DNA from: Amyelois transitella
Taxonomy: Eukaryota > Arthropoda > Insecta > Lepidoptera > Pyralidae
Direction of reading: 5' to 3'
Assembly (NCBI RefSeq): GCF_032362555.1
Contig: NC_083519.1
Span: forward strand, 9,131,501-9,195,500
Length of the DNA stretch: 64,000 nucleotides
Part shown: piece by piece, positions 1 through 13,800 of the stretch
Numbering within the stretch: the stretch's first letter is position 1
How the letters are laid out: the number at the start of each line of letters is the position of its first letter
Translations under genes and position numbers: made by a program
The notes under the pieces: model-generated
Databases searched by the model: none
Told to the model about the DNA's origin: nothing
The model's input: the letters and a program-made list of their open reading frames with translations, nothing else

Positions 1-116
1 GCTACCTAACTTTAAATAAACCATTTTATTCCCAATAATGACGGTGTGTTTTGATTAACTTTTTCTTACTGTCACATCAGTTATGTAGTTTTCAATCTAT
101 TTAAAATGCTTTCCAG

Positions 117-3100
117 GAAACAAACTCCCGGCGAGCCCTCAGAAGCCGACGCGCTGCGGCCCGGTCGCGAGCTGGTCGCGGCCGGCTACGCCCTGTACGG
201 CTCAGCCACAATGCTGGTCATCTCCATCGGCAAGGGCAAGGGCGTGAACGGCTTCTTATACGACCCCTCTCTTGGAGAATTCGTTCTCACCGACCCCAAC
301 ATGAGGATCCCGGAGAAGGGAAATATCTTCTCTGTCAATGAAGGTAGGTACATTACATTACTGGAAAAAATATTTTAGAATAGAATAGTTTTTTTTTTCA
401 TCGGGTTTTCAACTTCAATAAGCTATGCAATTAGTCCATGACTGCATAGTTGGGCAAAATGTACCCAAATGGATACTGCTTTCTCCAGTAGGAGTTGGAG
501 GTAGTTGAAGTCTTTCACTCAACTGCAAGAGTAGGTACGTCAATGTACTAGGTAATTAATAGATATTCACAGCAATCTTAGTGTGGCCAACCTACTACAC
601 ACATTTCAGTCTATCGTGATTCTCATTTAAATAAATTACTTATACGGTAATCTTTCAAGGAAATAATAGTTGTAGTAATGTTATAAAAATAAACTTGATT
701 GTTATATTAACGAACAAGAAAAGTGAAACTCACGACTGATAAGATTAACAGCGATTCTTGATAAGCTTAATTCTGTGACTTTAACAAAGTAAATAAAAGC
801 TAGATTAATTTATTGCTAGTAACAAAATAAGGAATTATGCTGTAGCGGGAACGATTATTTGGCTCGACCGCCACCCAAGGGAAGTTCTTCCGAAAGGCTA
901 AGTGTTATGCCTCGGGAACCGCGGCTCAAACGACTTTGAGTTGGACGTTGTATTTATGCTTTAATCCGTGAAATCTTTATTTGCGCGATTTAGGTTCTTC
1001 GATACTATTGGCTGTGCGCGTCATTTTCTTCGCTATGATTGACAGTTGTGTAACGGTTGTGATTTCACCATACTGCTAAACTATGTGCTTGACGAATATC
1101 TATTTACTATAGTAAAATATGATAAAATTATGAGCTATACAATTAATCAGAAATAAGTAAAACTACTTCTAAAAAAGATGATTATGATTACATACTAAAA
1201 TGAAATTTACAAATTGTACAGTCCCCTGCATAGCATCAAATTGTCATTTCGTATTATTTACTATTATTCTTAATAGTATTACTTTGAGGCCACACATAAC
1301 TGTAAGTAGTATATAATAAAGATATATTTTTCATGGCAGGTTTATGGACGGTGGCAAGATATACATATGTACCTAGTCTATTCGTTAATGCTAGGTGCGG
1401 TGACTTCCATATGATCTAAACATTGCAAGCAAAGGTCAAAGTGACCACGGAAATCATACCTCAAATTAATGAACACATACCTAAAGTGAGAGACAAAGTG
1501 CGAAATTTTTTTCCCAAAAATTAACAACACGTTTATCAGTAAATTAATAATTGTATAAGCACGTGCAATCAGGCGGTATTCAGACAGCAATCGATAAAGT
1601 TCACGACCTTTTAATTAACTGATGTTTATTTACAAGTAATGTTAATTAGGTAACGTCTGCCGTTCTCTGCCTTATCAGAGTTGCTGAATTTTTATCTTCT
1701 AACAACCCGGAAATAAATCACGCGAATAACTCATACAGAACAGCTACCTGAGTACAAAATGTCCAGTCATTTAACGCAATTACAATAATTCAATATATTT
1801 AAACTTCTTACCCATTATAAATATTTAATGAATTAAGAATGACAAAAACTTATTTGAAAAACATTCGTTTAAATGAAAACATTGATAAAATACCGGAAAA
1901 CTTTTTCTTTACATAAATGTACAAATATATTTAAGGGACATTGAATGTGATTATTACAATTTCTAAACTATACTTATAATAAAACTACCAAATTAAAATA
2001 AAATGAAACCCCTAAACTTCAAACTAAAGAAATATTATTTAATTATATAACATATGTATGTTTTAAATAAATAAAATAATACCTATACTTACAAAATGTT
2101 TTGCTAGAATCGGACTAGGGACTACCTAAGCCAAGGAACAGCAAAACAACGAAACTACCTAATAATAGGACATAATATTAAATAATTATTATGTATTTAT
2201 GCAATAGTTGTTGTTGTTAAACCCATTTTATCGGTTACTGTATACACTCAGATCTTATAACTGTAAACATATCCTTTTTATCTATGGAGTAGGTCATCTA
2301 TGAAGCTTTTTATTTAATTCATACATACATACATACTATGTATGGCCACGTTCAGCTATTTTGCTTTATGATAGAATTGAGATTCAAATAGTGACAGGTT
2401 GCTGGCCCATTGCCTAAAAAGAATCCAAGTTTGTAAATCTATCCCTTAATTAATATAATTAATTAATATAATTATCGCAGGCTACGCGGCGGAATGGTCG
2501 GAAGGCCTGAAGAACTACATCCACGACAAGAAGCACCCGAAGTCGGGCAAGGCGTACGGCGCGCGGTACGTGGGCTCCATGGTGGCGGACGTTCACCGGA
2601 CCATCAAGTACGGCGGCATCTTCTTGTACCCCGCCACCAAGTCCGCGCCCAACGGAAAGGTGTGTGACATTGTTTAGACAATTTTTACATACCTACATAC
2701 ATAAAATCATGCCTCTTTCCCGGAGGGGTAGGCAGAGACTACCTCTTTCCACTTGCCACGATCTCTGCATACTTCCTTCGCTTCATCCACATTCATAACT
2801 CTCTTCATGCAAGCTCGGCGGTTTCGGGTACTTTTGACCTGACCCTTTGCCAGGACGTCCTTAATTTGATCAAGATACGTTCGTCTAGGTCTTCCCACTC
2901 CGACAATTTTTTGGTATTTTAATTATTTAAATATATGAAGTTTTACGAAATATATAATTAAGGAACTACAGTTGCTTTTCAGATCAGCCTTATTTAAAAT
3001 TATATGCTAGAAATGCCAATAATGCTAAGATAGAGTATTATAAGAGCTTTCTATGAATATGGACCACCCCATAAACTAAGGGGGTGAAATATTTACAAAT

Positions 3101-3475
3101 ACATATTCTATTAAAGTAAAATTAAGTTTTCATTCGTAAGTAATCATAATTTTTAATGTAATTTTTAAACGCACCTACCATTTTATACTTTAGGTACCTA
3201 CTCTCACAGATACAGCTTGACCACCAACCTTGACTAAACAAACATGGCTTAAACTTACACATACTGAATATATTCCCCAATTAATCCTATATCTCCAGCT
3301 CCGTCTCCTGTACGAGTGCAACCCCATGGCGTTCATAGTGACAGAAGCGGGGGGGCTGGCCACGGACGGGCGCCGCGACATCCTGGACCTGCAGCCCGCC
3401 GGCATCCACGTGCGCGCGCCCTGCTTCCTCGGCTCCAGGAAAGACGTCGAGGAACTCCTCCGGTACCTCAAGTGA
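117..3475 (+). CDS. fbp: Fructose-1,6-bisphosphatase, 3' part (last three exons)
   Basis: Hydrolyses fructose-1,6-bisphosphate to fructose-6-phosphate, the committed cytosolic step of gluconeogenesis. Coding exons read as 117-343, 2481-2659 and 3299-3475, with AG/GT borders and matching phases; the stop is TGA at 3473-3475. Family landmarks appear in order: '[20 protein letters not shown]', 'LYGSATMLV', '[14 protein letters not shown]', '[15 protein letters not shown]' and 'GGIFLYPA' (sugar-phosphate binding region), then '[12 protein letters not shown]', whose Glu corresponds to a family metal ligand. The sequence ends close to the usual C-terminus. The 5' exons, roughly the first 130-150 residues including the AMP site, lie left of the window. 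The ATG at 106 lies in intron sequence just upstream of the acceptor and is not a start. It is convergent with NCBP1. Confidence 0.95.
344..2480 (+). other. Intron of fructose-1,6-bisphosphatase
   Basis: AT-rich intron between two recognised coding exons. It starts with a GTAGGT donor and ends with an ATCGCAG acceptor. Apart from an R1 fragment near 2320-2450 I see no gene, RNA or strong repeat in it. Confidence 0.85.
2320..2450 (-). repeat. R1 retroposon fragment
   Basis: Reverse-orientation piece of the R1 family with a (CATA)n end, then 'ggccacgttcagctatttt' and 'gagattcaaatagtgacagg'. It lacks the part corresponding to the R1 5' end. It sits inside the fructose-bisphosphatase intron. Confidence 0.8.
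2693..2905 (-). mobile_element. R2: 5'-truncated LINE 3' end
   Basis: On the minus strand this reads as the end of a non-LTR retrotransposon ORF: '[15 protein letters not shown]', '[13 protein letters not shown]' and 'SAYPSGKEA' followed by a stop. A short tail ending in (TATG)n follows. The GRP(R/K)-type C-terminal motif is common in RTE/Jockey-type ORFs. Related shorter pieces occur at about 25870, 34190, 40375, 53165 and 59210. It lies in the last intron of fructose-bisphosphatase. The exact clade is not resolved. Confidence 0.75.
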
Positions 3476-3761
3476 TGAGCTGAACCAATTCCATATAGTA
3501 TACCATTTGTCAGAATAGTTTTACATCTACACTACACTCCGCTGAAGTCCTGAAGTGCAGTTTAGTAATTAAATTTGCATCGTAAAACAATATGTCTTCC
3601 GCCGAACTCGAAAATGGCAAACAAATTCGTTGTTACTTCGTAAGAAACAGATTACAGAAAACATGAGATGTGGTGAATATTTTCGTCGTCACACGTTGCT
3701 CGTGTCATAACGCGATGTGTTCGTTTTAATTCGTATTTTATTTATTGGGATCTACGTTTAT

Positions 3762-3767
3762 AATAAA
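3762..3767 (+). terminator. Poly(A) signal of fructose-bisphosphatase
   Basis: Canonical AATAAA about 290 bp after the stop codon, followed by a T-rich stretch. It implies a short 3' UTR ending near 3785. Confidence 0.65.
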
Positions 3768-4068
3768 TACTTTATCTGTAGTATATTCCGAATTTTATTA
3801 TACTTCCCTTTGCCTTTGTTTATCCAAATATAAGGTTAGAATGATAACGGAGTGAGTTGTATGTTTGACAACATAGTGAGAAAAACATGAATATGCAACC
3901 ATGTTTGTATAACATTCGCTCATATAATATCTCGCTCTACAATATCTTGATTTTTCTCTCTATTTCTAATACTAATAATAATACCTATTAGAAAATAAAA
4001 CCTTTTAATTTCAATCATTGTAATTATAATTACATCAATAAATAAAAAACTTAATATATTCACAATCG

Positions 4069-4074
4069 TTTATT
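4069..4074 (-). terminator. Candidate poly(A) signal of NCBP1
   Basis: TTTATT on the plus strand reads AATAAA on the minus strand, about 815 bp after the NCBP1 stop. If used, the 3' UTR includes the antisense R1 copy at 4583-4858, and the two convergent genes end about 300 bp apart. Confidence 0.45.
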
Positions 4075-4582
4075 TACAAAAATTAATGAACGTTAATGCA
4101 CTTATTATTACAACTCTAAGATACAGTCTGAGCATAGCATAATAGCACTAGACAATAGAATTTCTGATTCAAACTGTCATTGCGAAAAACAACGATATTA
4201 ATCGCAAATCGTGATAATAATAGGCAAATGGTGAAAAAGCCCTTACATGAAACACACTCAATAAAGATCATTGAGCCTTTTATATTAAAAATAAACCGCC
4301 ATCTCTTCAGGGCAGAAACCTATCAAATATTCTCCGTGAAAGAATCACGAACTGTTGTTTCTCAAATAGTTTTAACGCTTACTAAGGGTGGGTTTCACCG
4401 TATTACTATATCGATAACCAAACCCTTGAAAGCCGACAATCTTCAGCTAAATAATATAATTATGGTCACCATTATGGATAACTGACGGAAATTTAAATCA
4501 AAACTATGGTACAATTCGCAAGCATTTGATCCACACGTCTGTTACCGCGTCCTCCATATTAAAAACGATAAATAGATTTGTA

Positions 4583-4858
4583 ATGCCGTGTGGTTCCCAG
4601 CCACCAATACAAAAAAGAATAGAACCACTCCATCTCTTTCCCATGGATGTCGTAAAAGGCGTCTAAGGGATAGGCTTATGAAATTGCGATTAACAACCTG
4701 TCACTATTTGGATCTCAATTCCATCATCAAGCCGAGCAGCTGAACGTGGCCATTCAGTCTTTTCGGAACCATTGGCTCTGTCTACCCCGTAAGGGATATA
4801 GACGAGACTATAATATAGTCTATATAGATATTATATGTATGTTTGTATGTGTGTATGT
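4583..4858 (+). mobile_element. R1 SINE-like element, near full length
   Basis: Begins 'gccgtgtggttcccagcc' and runs through the family landmarks 'atggatgtcgtaaaaggcg', 'caacctgtcactatttgga' and 'ggctctgtctaccccgtaag' to a tail of TATG/TGTATG units. It lies 28 bp past the NCBP1 stop, so it is probably in the NCBP1 3' UTR in antisense orientation. Confidence 0.85.
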
Positions 4859-4886
4859 AGATTTGTAAACAAGCGAGCGACTCTGT

Positions 4887-7800
4887 CTAGGCAGTGAGGG
4901 CGACGAACTGGTGGAAAACGTCGAGGATGTGGGGGTCGAGGTCCTGCGTGAACAGCAGCGTCTCCAGCGTGCTGCTGTACTTCTGCACCTGCTCGTGGTG
5001 CTGGAATGTACAAAATTTTATTACATAAGTAGGCATTTTTATATGACTATACTCCTGGCACCTGCAATAAGAATGAATGAATGAATGACTGATTTATTAT
5101 GCATTTAATGAGTCAGTGAGAGTCAGTGAGTGAGAGTGAGGTGTAGCTGGTGACCTGCAGGAACACCTGCCGCAGCCGGCCCAGCATGGCGCGGCACCAG
5201 GCGGTGTCGGGGGTACAAAAGTATAGAGAAAAGTCTCGCAACGATCCTCAGTCTCCGGGCACCTGCAATAAGAGAGCTGGTGAGGTGGAGATTGGCGTCG
5301 CCTGGAGCACCGATCCATAGGCTCCCTGCGAAGAGAGAGCTGGTGAAAGTGTACAAAGCCTGGAGCACCGATCCATAGGCTCCCTGCGAAGAGAGAGCTG
5401 GTGAAAGTGTACAAAGCCTGGAGCACCGATCCATAGGCTCCCAGCGAAGAGAGAGATGGTGACCTGCCCTGCAAAGAGAGAGCTGGTGAGGTGGAGCTGG
5501 TCACCTGCAGGAACACCTGCCGCAGGCGGCCCAGCGTGGCGCGGCACCAGGCCGTGTCGGGGTCGCGCGCGTCCGTGTCGCAGCGCACGAGGTGCTCCGA
5601 CAGGATCATGATGAACCGCTGGAACACGATCAGGAACAGCCGCTTCTGGTCCATGTGCGCCGCTTCCAGACGCTCCTCCATTCGCTCGACGGCCTGCGGG
5701 GAATTTGGAGTCTGATTGAGACTGATGCTGAGCAAAGGTCTGGCCGTCTTTGAAAATTCAAAAAGGAAAGTAAATTTTTCATTTTGACCTGAACGAGAGT
5801 GGGCAATTAAGTCCCTTCAAGTTACCCATTTCTTGAGTTCGTACTTACCTACAGACCAAGAATCAGTAAAAATATCAGTGCATAAAAAAAATCGTCGATT
5901 GTGTGAACAAATTTTTTCAACCCGTTTGGTCGTATGATATCACTATTTATTTTAAAAAGCTTCGTTGTTAACGTAATCTGTAATTTGATTCAAAGTTGGT
6001 TTGATTTAAACATTTCTGTCTGACTGGATCTGTTAGTACTTAATAGTAAATTTTTTTGCAATCTATTCATATTCATGGAGTTCTTCAAGGATCAAATCTT
6101 AGCCTAAACAACTTAGACTAAACAAATCCATTTGTGACGGACTTCTCTCCAAAATGCGACGACAAACTAGGGCTATCTTTAGGATGTAAAAGAAGTAACA
6201 CATGTATAGCCTCCTAGGGCACGATAAAAATTCATTGCCACATTTTGTCAGACCCCCAGTCTGCCGTGGTATAACTAAAATGCCGTTATCTGATATCAGG
6301 ATTTACACCTTTTTTACCAGTAAAATAAGAAAAAAAGATCCCTTTCGATCTGTATATACGACTTTTTGGTACCTTTAAGTCATAAATAGTCGTTCTCATT
6401 AATGAATGTCATCAGTTTAAATTTTTACCGCAGTTTTTGACGTTTTACTTTAGAAGGATTTGGCAGATAACGGCATTTTAGTTATACCAGGGCAGCGGTC
6501 TGAAACCCCTCCCCCCCTCCTCCTCCTGCCCCCCCCCCCCCCCGCACGTACCTCCTCGGTAGGCTTGTCGTGGTCCTTCTTCTTCTTGCTGCCGCCCTCG
6601 TCCTCCGACTCCGAGCTGCTGGAGTCGGCGCGCGCCAGCGCCTCGCGCGCCTGCTGCAGCTCCCCGCCTGGGAACATGTCATACATTACAATTGTGACCA
6701 TTTCAGGTGGTCCTATCGTATTTATTTATTTATTTATTTTGAAACATGTTGTGTGCCGTGCCCGCGACTTCGTCCGCGTGGAATCATCATTGAAGACCTC
6801 AAGGATGAATAATTTTCCCCGTTTTTTTTTCACATTTTCCATTGATTTTTATTTTTAACTAGCTGTGCCCGCGTGGAAGCATCATTGAAGACCTCAAAGA
6901 TGAATAATTTTCCCCGTTTTTTTTTCACATTTACCATTATTTCTTCGCTCCTTTTAGTTGCAGCGTGATTTTATATAGCCTAAAACCTTCCTCGATAAAT
7001 GGTCTATTCAACACAAAAAGAATTTTCAATTCGAACCAGTAGTTCCTGAGATTAGCGTGTTCAAACAAACAGACTCTTCACCTTTATAATATTAGTATAG
7101 ATTCTCATCACATTGGCTGATCATATTTAGGATAACTGTTATATCGCCACTAACAACGCATTTCCTCATATATTTAACAATGACACAACATTAATATAGC
7201 ATCCTTAAAAAAAAAGTCAAACTCACTCAATTTCGAGACGTGCTTGTTCATTTTGTCTATGGTCAAATTCAGCACCTCCCACAGGTACCCGTGGGTGAAA
7301 TAGGGCGCCATTTCCTTAGAGAACAGCCAAGTGGCCACCGCACTGCATTCCACTATCTGCGTCTTCAGCATCTTGTCCACGAGCACGCAGACCATTTGCG
7401 AGTGCCGCTGCCAGAGCTCCCACACGTTGCGGAGTATGCAGATTTGAGCCTCCTCGGATTCGGCTAGAATCTGGTAAAATATATTGATAGTTTAACAAAA
7501 CTGTACTGTTCATTGAAATTATTCAATCACAATTTGGACCAAATGCTCCCTAGAATGTGAATGAACTAAAAGTGTGGCGACTCTTATTATAAAAAGTATA
7601 GCATAAGTATATAAGTAAGTAGCGTAGCAATAATAGCGTAGCAATACAATATGCATATTTCAAATTCAAATTCAAAATATAAGTAGCAATGACTCTAATA
7701 GTCAATTCAGGTAAGTACTGAATCCTTAAGCTGTAATAAATCGTCTAGACGATAAAGAGGAAAGGACAATTTATCTTTGAGTGAGCAAAAAATAGCTGTA

Positions 7801-10800
7801 CTTAATATCAGATGTAAATGTCACTAAAAATAACTGACCTTAAACACATAATGGAACTTGGAAATTGCAGCAAAACTGTGCGAAATGCTCTTGCTGCCGA
7901 GATTAAGCAGGGTCTGGACAAACACGTCTATCTTCAGGGGGTTGTGGGGCGCCGCCTGGGCCGCGGCCGGCTGCTCCCCCTCCCTCAGGGGGTTGGGGAG
8001 TTCCCTGAGCACGTTGAGCGCTTCCTCCGGGGTGCATTTGTTTCGGACGCACACCACTAGCTGGTGAGCCGCTTCGGTGCCGGGCAGCGATGCTGTTGAA
8101 CAGAATAATGGAACATTGTTACATAAAAATAGGAATGTTTTTACTTTATGATAACGGTCAGAGAGGTGACACAGGATGTCACTGTGATCAAAGGCGCACT
8201 TGGGATACTAGGACGATAGTGATAAGACTGTTGGAGTCTACCAAGCAAGGAAATTCAAAAAAATTAAAAAAAAAAAAAAAAATATTCATTATTATAGGAT
8301 ACCTACTTCATATTGCTTAATAATTGTCAAAACGTTTGGTTTCACAACATTGGTTGAACAACAATAAATTACTTAAAACTAAGTTTACTGCCGCTTTCAA
8401 GGCGTCAGTGCACAAGAAGCGGTAGCAAACTGCACTGCAGCATTTTCTTTGACAACGTCAACTTCACAATTATCCAAACTTAGAATAGAATGTGGACGAG
8501 AGAAATAAAGACGTGATAATAAGTATGTATGTATGTAAATTTTCCAGAGAGTGTTCATTGCAAATTTGGCAATAATGTCGATTAATAAACGCATTCGACC
8601 GGCGACGCTGCAATTAATGTAGATCGTAAGCGATAGTGGCGCCGCTCTGACAGAACAATACCGCGCTTGCGCAAAGATGGCGGCCGAGATACGCGCGCCC
8701 GCGCCTCCCGCGATCATGGGAACCGACTGTGAAACAAAATGGATTTTCAGTCGATTCCAATCGAGATGTGGGAAATTGGAATAAGACATATTTAGAGCAA
8801 TATTTATAAATCTAACCTAGCTTAAAATATACATACATACATATGGTCACGTCTATATCCCTTGTGGGGTAGACAGAGCCAACAGTCTTGAAAAGTCTGA
8901 ATGGCCACGTTCAGCTATTTGGCTTAATGATAGAATTGAGATTCAAATAGTGACAGGTTGCTAGCCCATCGCCTAAAAAAGAATCCCAAGTTTGTAAGCC
9001 TATTCCTTAGTCGCCTTTTACGACATCCATGGGAAAGAGATGGAGTGGTCCTATTCGTTTTTGTACTGGTGCCGGGAATAACACGGCACACTTAAAATAT
9101 TAAAATTAGTATAACGGTCACCATCTTCCTGGCCATTATTCCTGTTGCCTTTTCACCTCCCTGGGGTGTGTCAATATTCACGATCGTGAATTGGGTTACT
9201 CCGTGTAACCTCCGCAAACTTTGCAGGAGAAAATGGTTACACATCCAGTCGCCCGAATGTGCAGGTTTCCTTACATTGTTGTCTCTTACCGTACTCGTAA
9301 GAGTATTCAAATTCAAATTCAAAATTCAAATTCAAATTCAAATCGGTTAGCACTCAGACAACTAGATGTGTAACTTTATCATCCAATACGGGTTTAGGTT
9401 CCCCTGGGTTGCCGATTCAGATGAGAGTAATACTCCGTGTAAAACCGTGACTTATATAATCCAGGACGCATGGTCAAAATCGTACCCTGGATTCCTTTCC
9501 AAAATTGTGAGTATGTAACCGGCATTATAAGCAGGAGAAAGAAAAGTTGCGCATGACGCCAAACATTCTATAACTACTAATATTTACCAATCAAACAATT
9601 ATTTTTCCTAGTTTTTCCTTATACAATAGTATTTACAGTGTCGTGATTTCGTGATTGCGTTGGGTTATTCAACCGGGTGCGATGACACCGGGAAGTTTAA
9701 ATATTACAACAACTGTATTACAACACGCACCTTCCAAGTACAATAAATTTCATCAAATGAAACGTAAAATTTTACGTCAAATCTTTATTTTTTTGCTGAG
9801 TCTATAAAGTATTTTCTAGTTTAATAGGATTAAGTACCTCTGTTAGAATTGCAATGAAGTTAACAATAACCACTTCTGGATTATAAATAAAGATAAAACC
9901 TAGGAGGGAAGAGGAGAGAGGAGAAATAAGACAATTATCAGGTGAAAGATTATGATGGAAAATCCTGTCAGTCAAACAACAATAACAAGTCAAATGTACA
10001 AAACCTTACGGTGTATCTTACTAAAACTCACTATTAGGACTGTCAATCATTCTAGAATACCAGGATGCCAAATAATCTCAGATAAAAAGTGATTCCCGCC
10101 AGTAATACATCAAATGACGCACAAAACCTAGGAAAGCGGATAAATTGCCGGTCGTGCATAATGTGTAACGCACATTTTCGCGACGCACACATTACTAATG
10201 CCATATATCTAGTAAAATTACACCGATCACAATATCAACGAATATTTATTAAAGAACACTGTAAATTTAAATAATAGCTAAAATAAGTTTTATTACAAGA
10301 GTTTTACAGTCTGTAATAAACTGATCGCTCTGGAGACAAAAGATAAAAATAACCTCGTTAGCAAAGGATCGGACATCCATTTATTATAATTTACCTAGAT
10401 AAAAAATATAATAGAAAAAACATGACGGATAATAGAACTGGAAAATCACTTAGTAAGGTTGTTTGTTGCGTTTTTATTAATAATTAATAATAAATTTTGC
10501 TCACATTCAGCTGGAAACTTATCTCTTTTTCATCTTTGTGTATTTCCCTTGTGATATGCATCCTCGACGTTTCAGGTTTTTTTTTGACCTGAAGACCTCT
10601 CAAGTTTCAGTACCTGAGGTCCGCTTTCCGGCATTTTCCATTCCACATAGTTCAATCAGCACCATCTTCAGTTTTAAGCCCATTGGCAAGAATATCATCT
10701 ATCGCGACGTCAAACCAGGATCTCATCGGCCTGCCCCTTCTACCTGGACCACACAGTGGCGGCATAGTCAGACATCTGTATTTACTTCCACAGATTCCCC

Positions 10801-13800
10801 AGATAGTGAACAGGCTCCCGCAATACATACCAGCGAAGGTAACTCTCTTGCATTTTGTCTATTATATCACGAACACGAAGGGTGAGAATTTATATATTTT
10901 CGAATGTCTAGATTGCCTATCCTTTTTTTTTAATCCTATTATTAAACTCTTGCTACCTATAAGTTATGTTATCTTCGCGTGGAGAGAAAGAAAAACTGGC
11001 GAAAAGTCCGCGAGATGGAAAGTGCGCACGCGACAATTTCACTCGCGTGGTAGTGAGGTGCCGCAACTGTAACTATACGATTTCAGGTGTTACATTTAAT
11101 AAATAAGACATTAATTAAACCCAGCTTGGTTTTAAAATCTTCTCGATTTAATTTCTTTTTAAAATCCTTTTTTGGTTAAAAATCCCAAAGAGAAGCTGGA
11201 TTGCGAGCGTGTTTTGTTCGTCGCTGCATCATCCATCAATATCATCCTCTTGGTATTGTCCAGATTACGTCATCCCTAGGAAGAACTAAAATGGAACCTG
11301 ACTATACACTTACACGTGTAAAAAGATCTAAGAGGCGCGATATACATAAGTTTATATCGTTAAGTGGCTATGGGCAGGTACATATCTAAAGAGATAATCT
11401 AAATTTCAAAAACAATAACAGTAATCAAGGGATTGGTCAACTGAAGAACTAGCGGCTCTTCCCGCCCGCGCCGGCAAGATGGCGGGTTGAGATAAAGAAC
11501 TCATTAAAAACGCGGACGCCGCGGTTGCACCTCCGGTGTTGGCAACACTCGACAATTACCGAATGACTTCCTTACATACACAAATATTTTGCACGTCTCT
11601 TTTCCGTACGAGGAAGACAGTGCGAAAACAAGAGACGAACTTGAATATGAATCTTTAATATTACGACGATTAACGAAAAATAAAAAATGAAGACACATTT
11701 TAACCCGTCTGCGTAAAACTTTCTATGTATTGAGTATAGCGAATAGCTTCCTTATGTGGTGCTGATATGTAGGGGTGCACTTTTCCTCCACTTTTAAGTG
11801 AAATAAGCGAAATTAACGGCATTTTCCCTTTTATTAGAGTACGCGCGAACCTTTGGAGGTATTCTAGTAAAAAAAAAACAGTTTGTATTTGATACAAGCT
11901 GTGCCCGCGATTTCATCATTGAAGCCCTTAAAGATGAATAATTTTCCCCGTTCTTTTTCACATATTCCATTATTTCTTTGCTCCTTATAGTTGCAGCGTG
12001 ATGTTATATAGCCTAAAGCCTTCCTCGATAAATGGTCTATTCAACGCAAAAATAAATTTTAAATTCGAACCAGTAGTTCCTGCAATTAGCGCATTCGAAT
12101 AAATAAAGCTTTATAATATTAGTATAGATTGTAGAAGTTTCAGCTACACATCGATGACAATATAGTCACCTTTTATTTTACGTCCAAACGACGATACATT
12201 TCCATCGGCGCACTTACCCCAGAAACGCTATTTTCCGCACTCGAAGTGGGGTGTCTCACCGGTGGAAAACATTCGGCTGCAGTCCGCGAAGGCAGGTGCG
12301 AACGCGGCGCACGCGTCCCCAGACAGACAGACGAACAGTGAAAATTCATATTAGACAGCGCGTGTGAGTGTGCCGAGATGCGATCTGCGCTGTTATGCGT
12401 TTTCTTTGCGCTTGCTGTGAGTAGTTTTAATGAATTCCTCGGTGAAAATTCGCGGTAGAGAAACTATGTATAATTTTTTTTTGCAAAATCTTAAAGAGTT
12501 GATAATAATTGACCAAAGTACAGATTATAATAATTGACCAATGTACGCAGCAGCGGCCGCGTTTACCTTTATGCGAGAATGAGGATTAACAGGATTGTTG
12601 CCTTATTAAAATTATTTTCCCTTTCTGCGGGAAAATGTCTTAGTGCACTTCTACTACATTACAAAAATATCTGAACTTAGCGTTTGGGGCCAAAGTACCT
12701 ACTCTGTGGCTTGAGCTAGGCTTTTTTACACAGCTTTTCGCGATGGTTTTAATATTATTTTAAAACTAGATATCTACTATAACGTTTTGGTAGAAACGAC
12801 CTGTGAATAAAAAATAATAATTTTAGACTCAAAATCATGAATCTATGTTTGCTGTCTACCCGATAATAAAAACATAATCACATAAAGGCATTTTTGCTGG
12901 AAACTTAAAAAAAAAACAACAAAAAAAAAAGTTAAAAATTCAAATTCAATTGGTGTCTAAGCTTCTTAACAAGCTAAGGGCCATCTCACTCAATAGGTAT
13001 AAAAATGAGACAAGATTAAAGAAAATTCAAAGCTCGCGACGTCATAAAAAAACAGCACATAGGAAGCAGCGATTGAAAAAAGTTTGAAAAAGTTGTTCCG
13101 ATTGGCTTCCTGTCTGACACCAAGTATTGAGATGCTTTAGTCGTCTCTTGCGCGAACTACAACAAGAAAGGGAGCGGTCGTATTCAACTCTGTCAAACAC
13201 CACATGACCTCTAAAGTAATTCCCTATTAAAACCTTAATGAGAATTTTCGTAACCAGAAATATAAATAGTCTTTACAAAATTACCTAACTAGAGGTATGT
13301 AAAACTTGAAATTAATGCACCTATTCAAACGTACGAAACTATGATTAATAGTTAAATTAAATTAGTTTAAATCAAACTTTAAAGTCAGACAATGACCTTG
13401 GCCATTGTTCATGAGATTCACACAAAGTAGAACAGGCTCTTACATTGTATCGCGTAGATCACAACAATAAGTCTCCACATAATCTATTAGATCAAAAACG
13501 AGTAATTATTACGTCAATTATCAAAATTGGGTCACTAAAAATAATAATCAAATTACTTTTGGTATTCGTCTAACACGCGTCCACTTGAGAAGAAACCAGC
13601 ACATATGACCACTATCCGAGAGTAAGTAATCACATGATTCCAGTCTGAACTCCAGGATTCCGGAATACGATAGTGATAGTAAATCTTGTCCAGCCTGGTT
13701 CATCCAGAACCGTTCATGGTGAAAACTGTGAATGAAATTCAGGACATCCACGCGAAATAAATATTTAATTATTCTAAATTACCGCGCCGCTATTACACAG

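Larger units (their letters stand above)
8093..12377. other. NCBP1 intron 5, 3' part: no host coding sequence
   Basis: Intronic stretch between NCBP1 exon 6 and the nested gene. It contains R5 (8290-8445), a GC-rich patch with a YY1-like 'aagatggcggc' (near 8677), R1 (8830-9090), an ATTCAA microsatellite (about 9305-9345), a decayed LINE fragment (10560-10880) and R3 (11893-12131). The final 240 bp should contain the promoter and 5' UTR of the nested gene. I see no other convincing gene; open frames here are short and unconserved in appearance. Confidence 0.75.

Noticed and set aside
4180-4485. 101-aa plus-strand ORF
   Set aside because: No recognisable motif, and it lies in the probable NCBP1 3' UTR; coincidental open frame.
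5097-5735. Minus-strand 212-aa ORF as an extended NCBP1 exon
   Set aside because: It reads through the exon-9 donor into the 58-bp minisatellite. The NCBP1 C-terminus is cleanly encoded by the exon at 4887-5000 instead.
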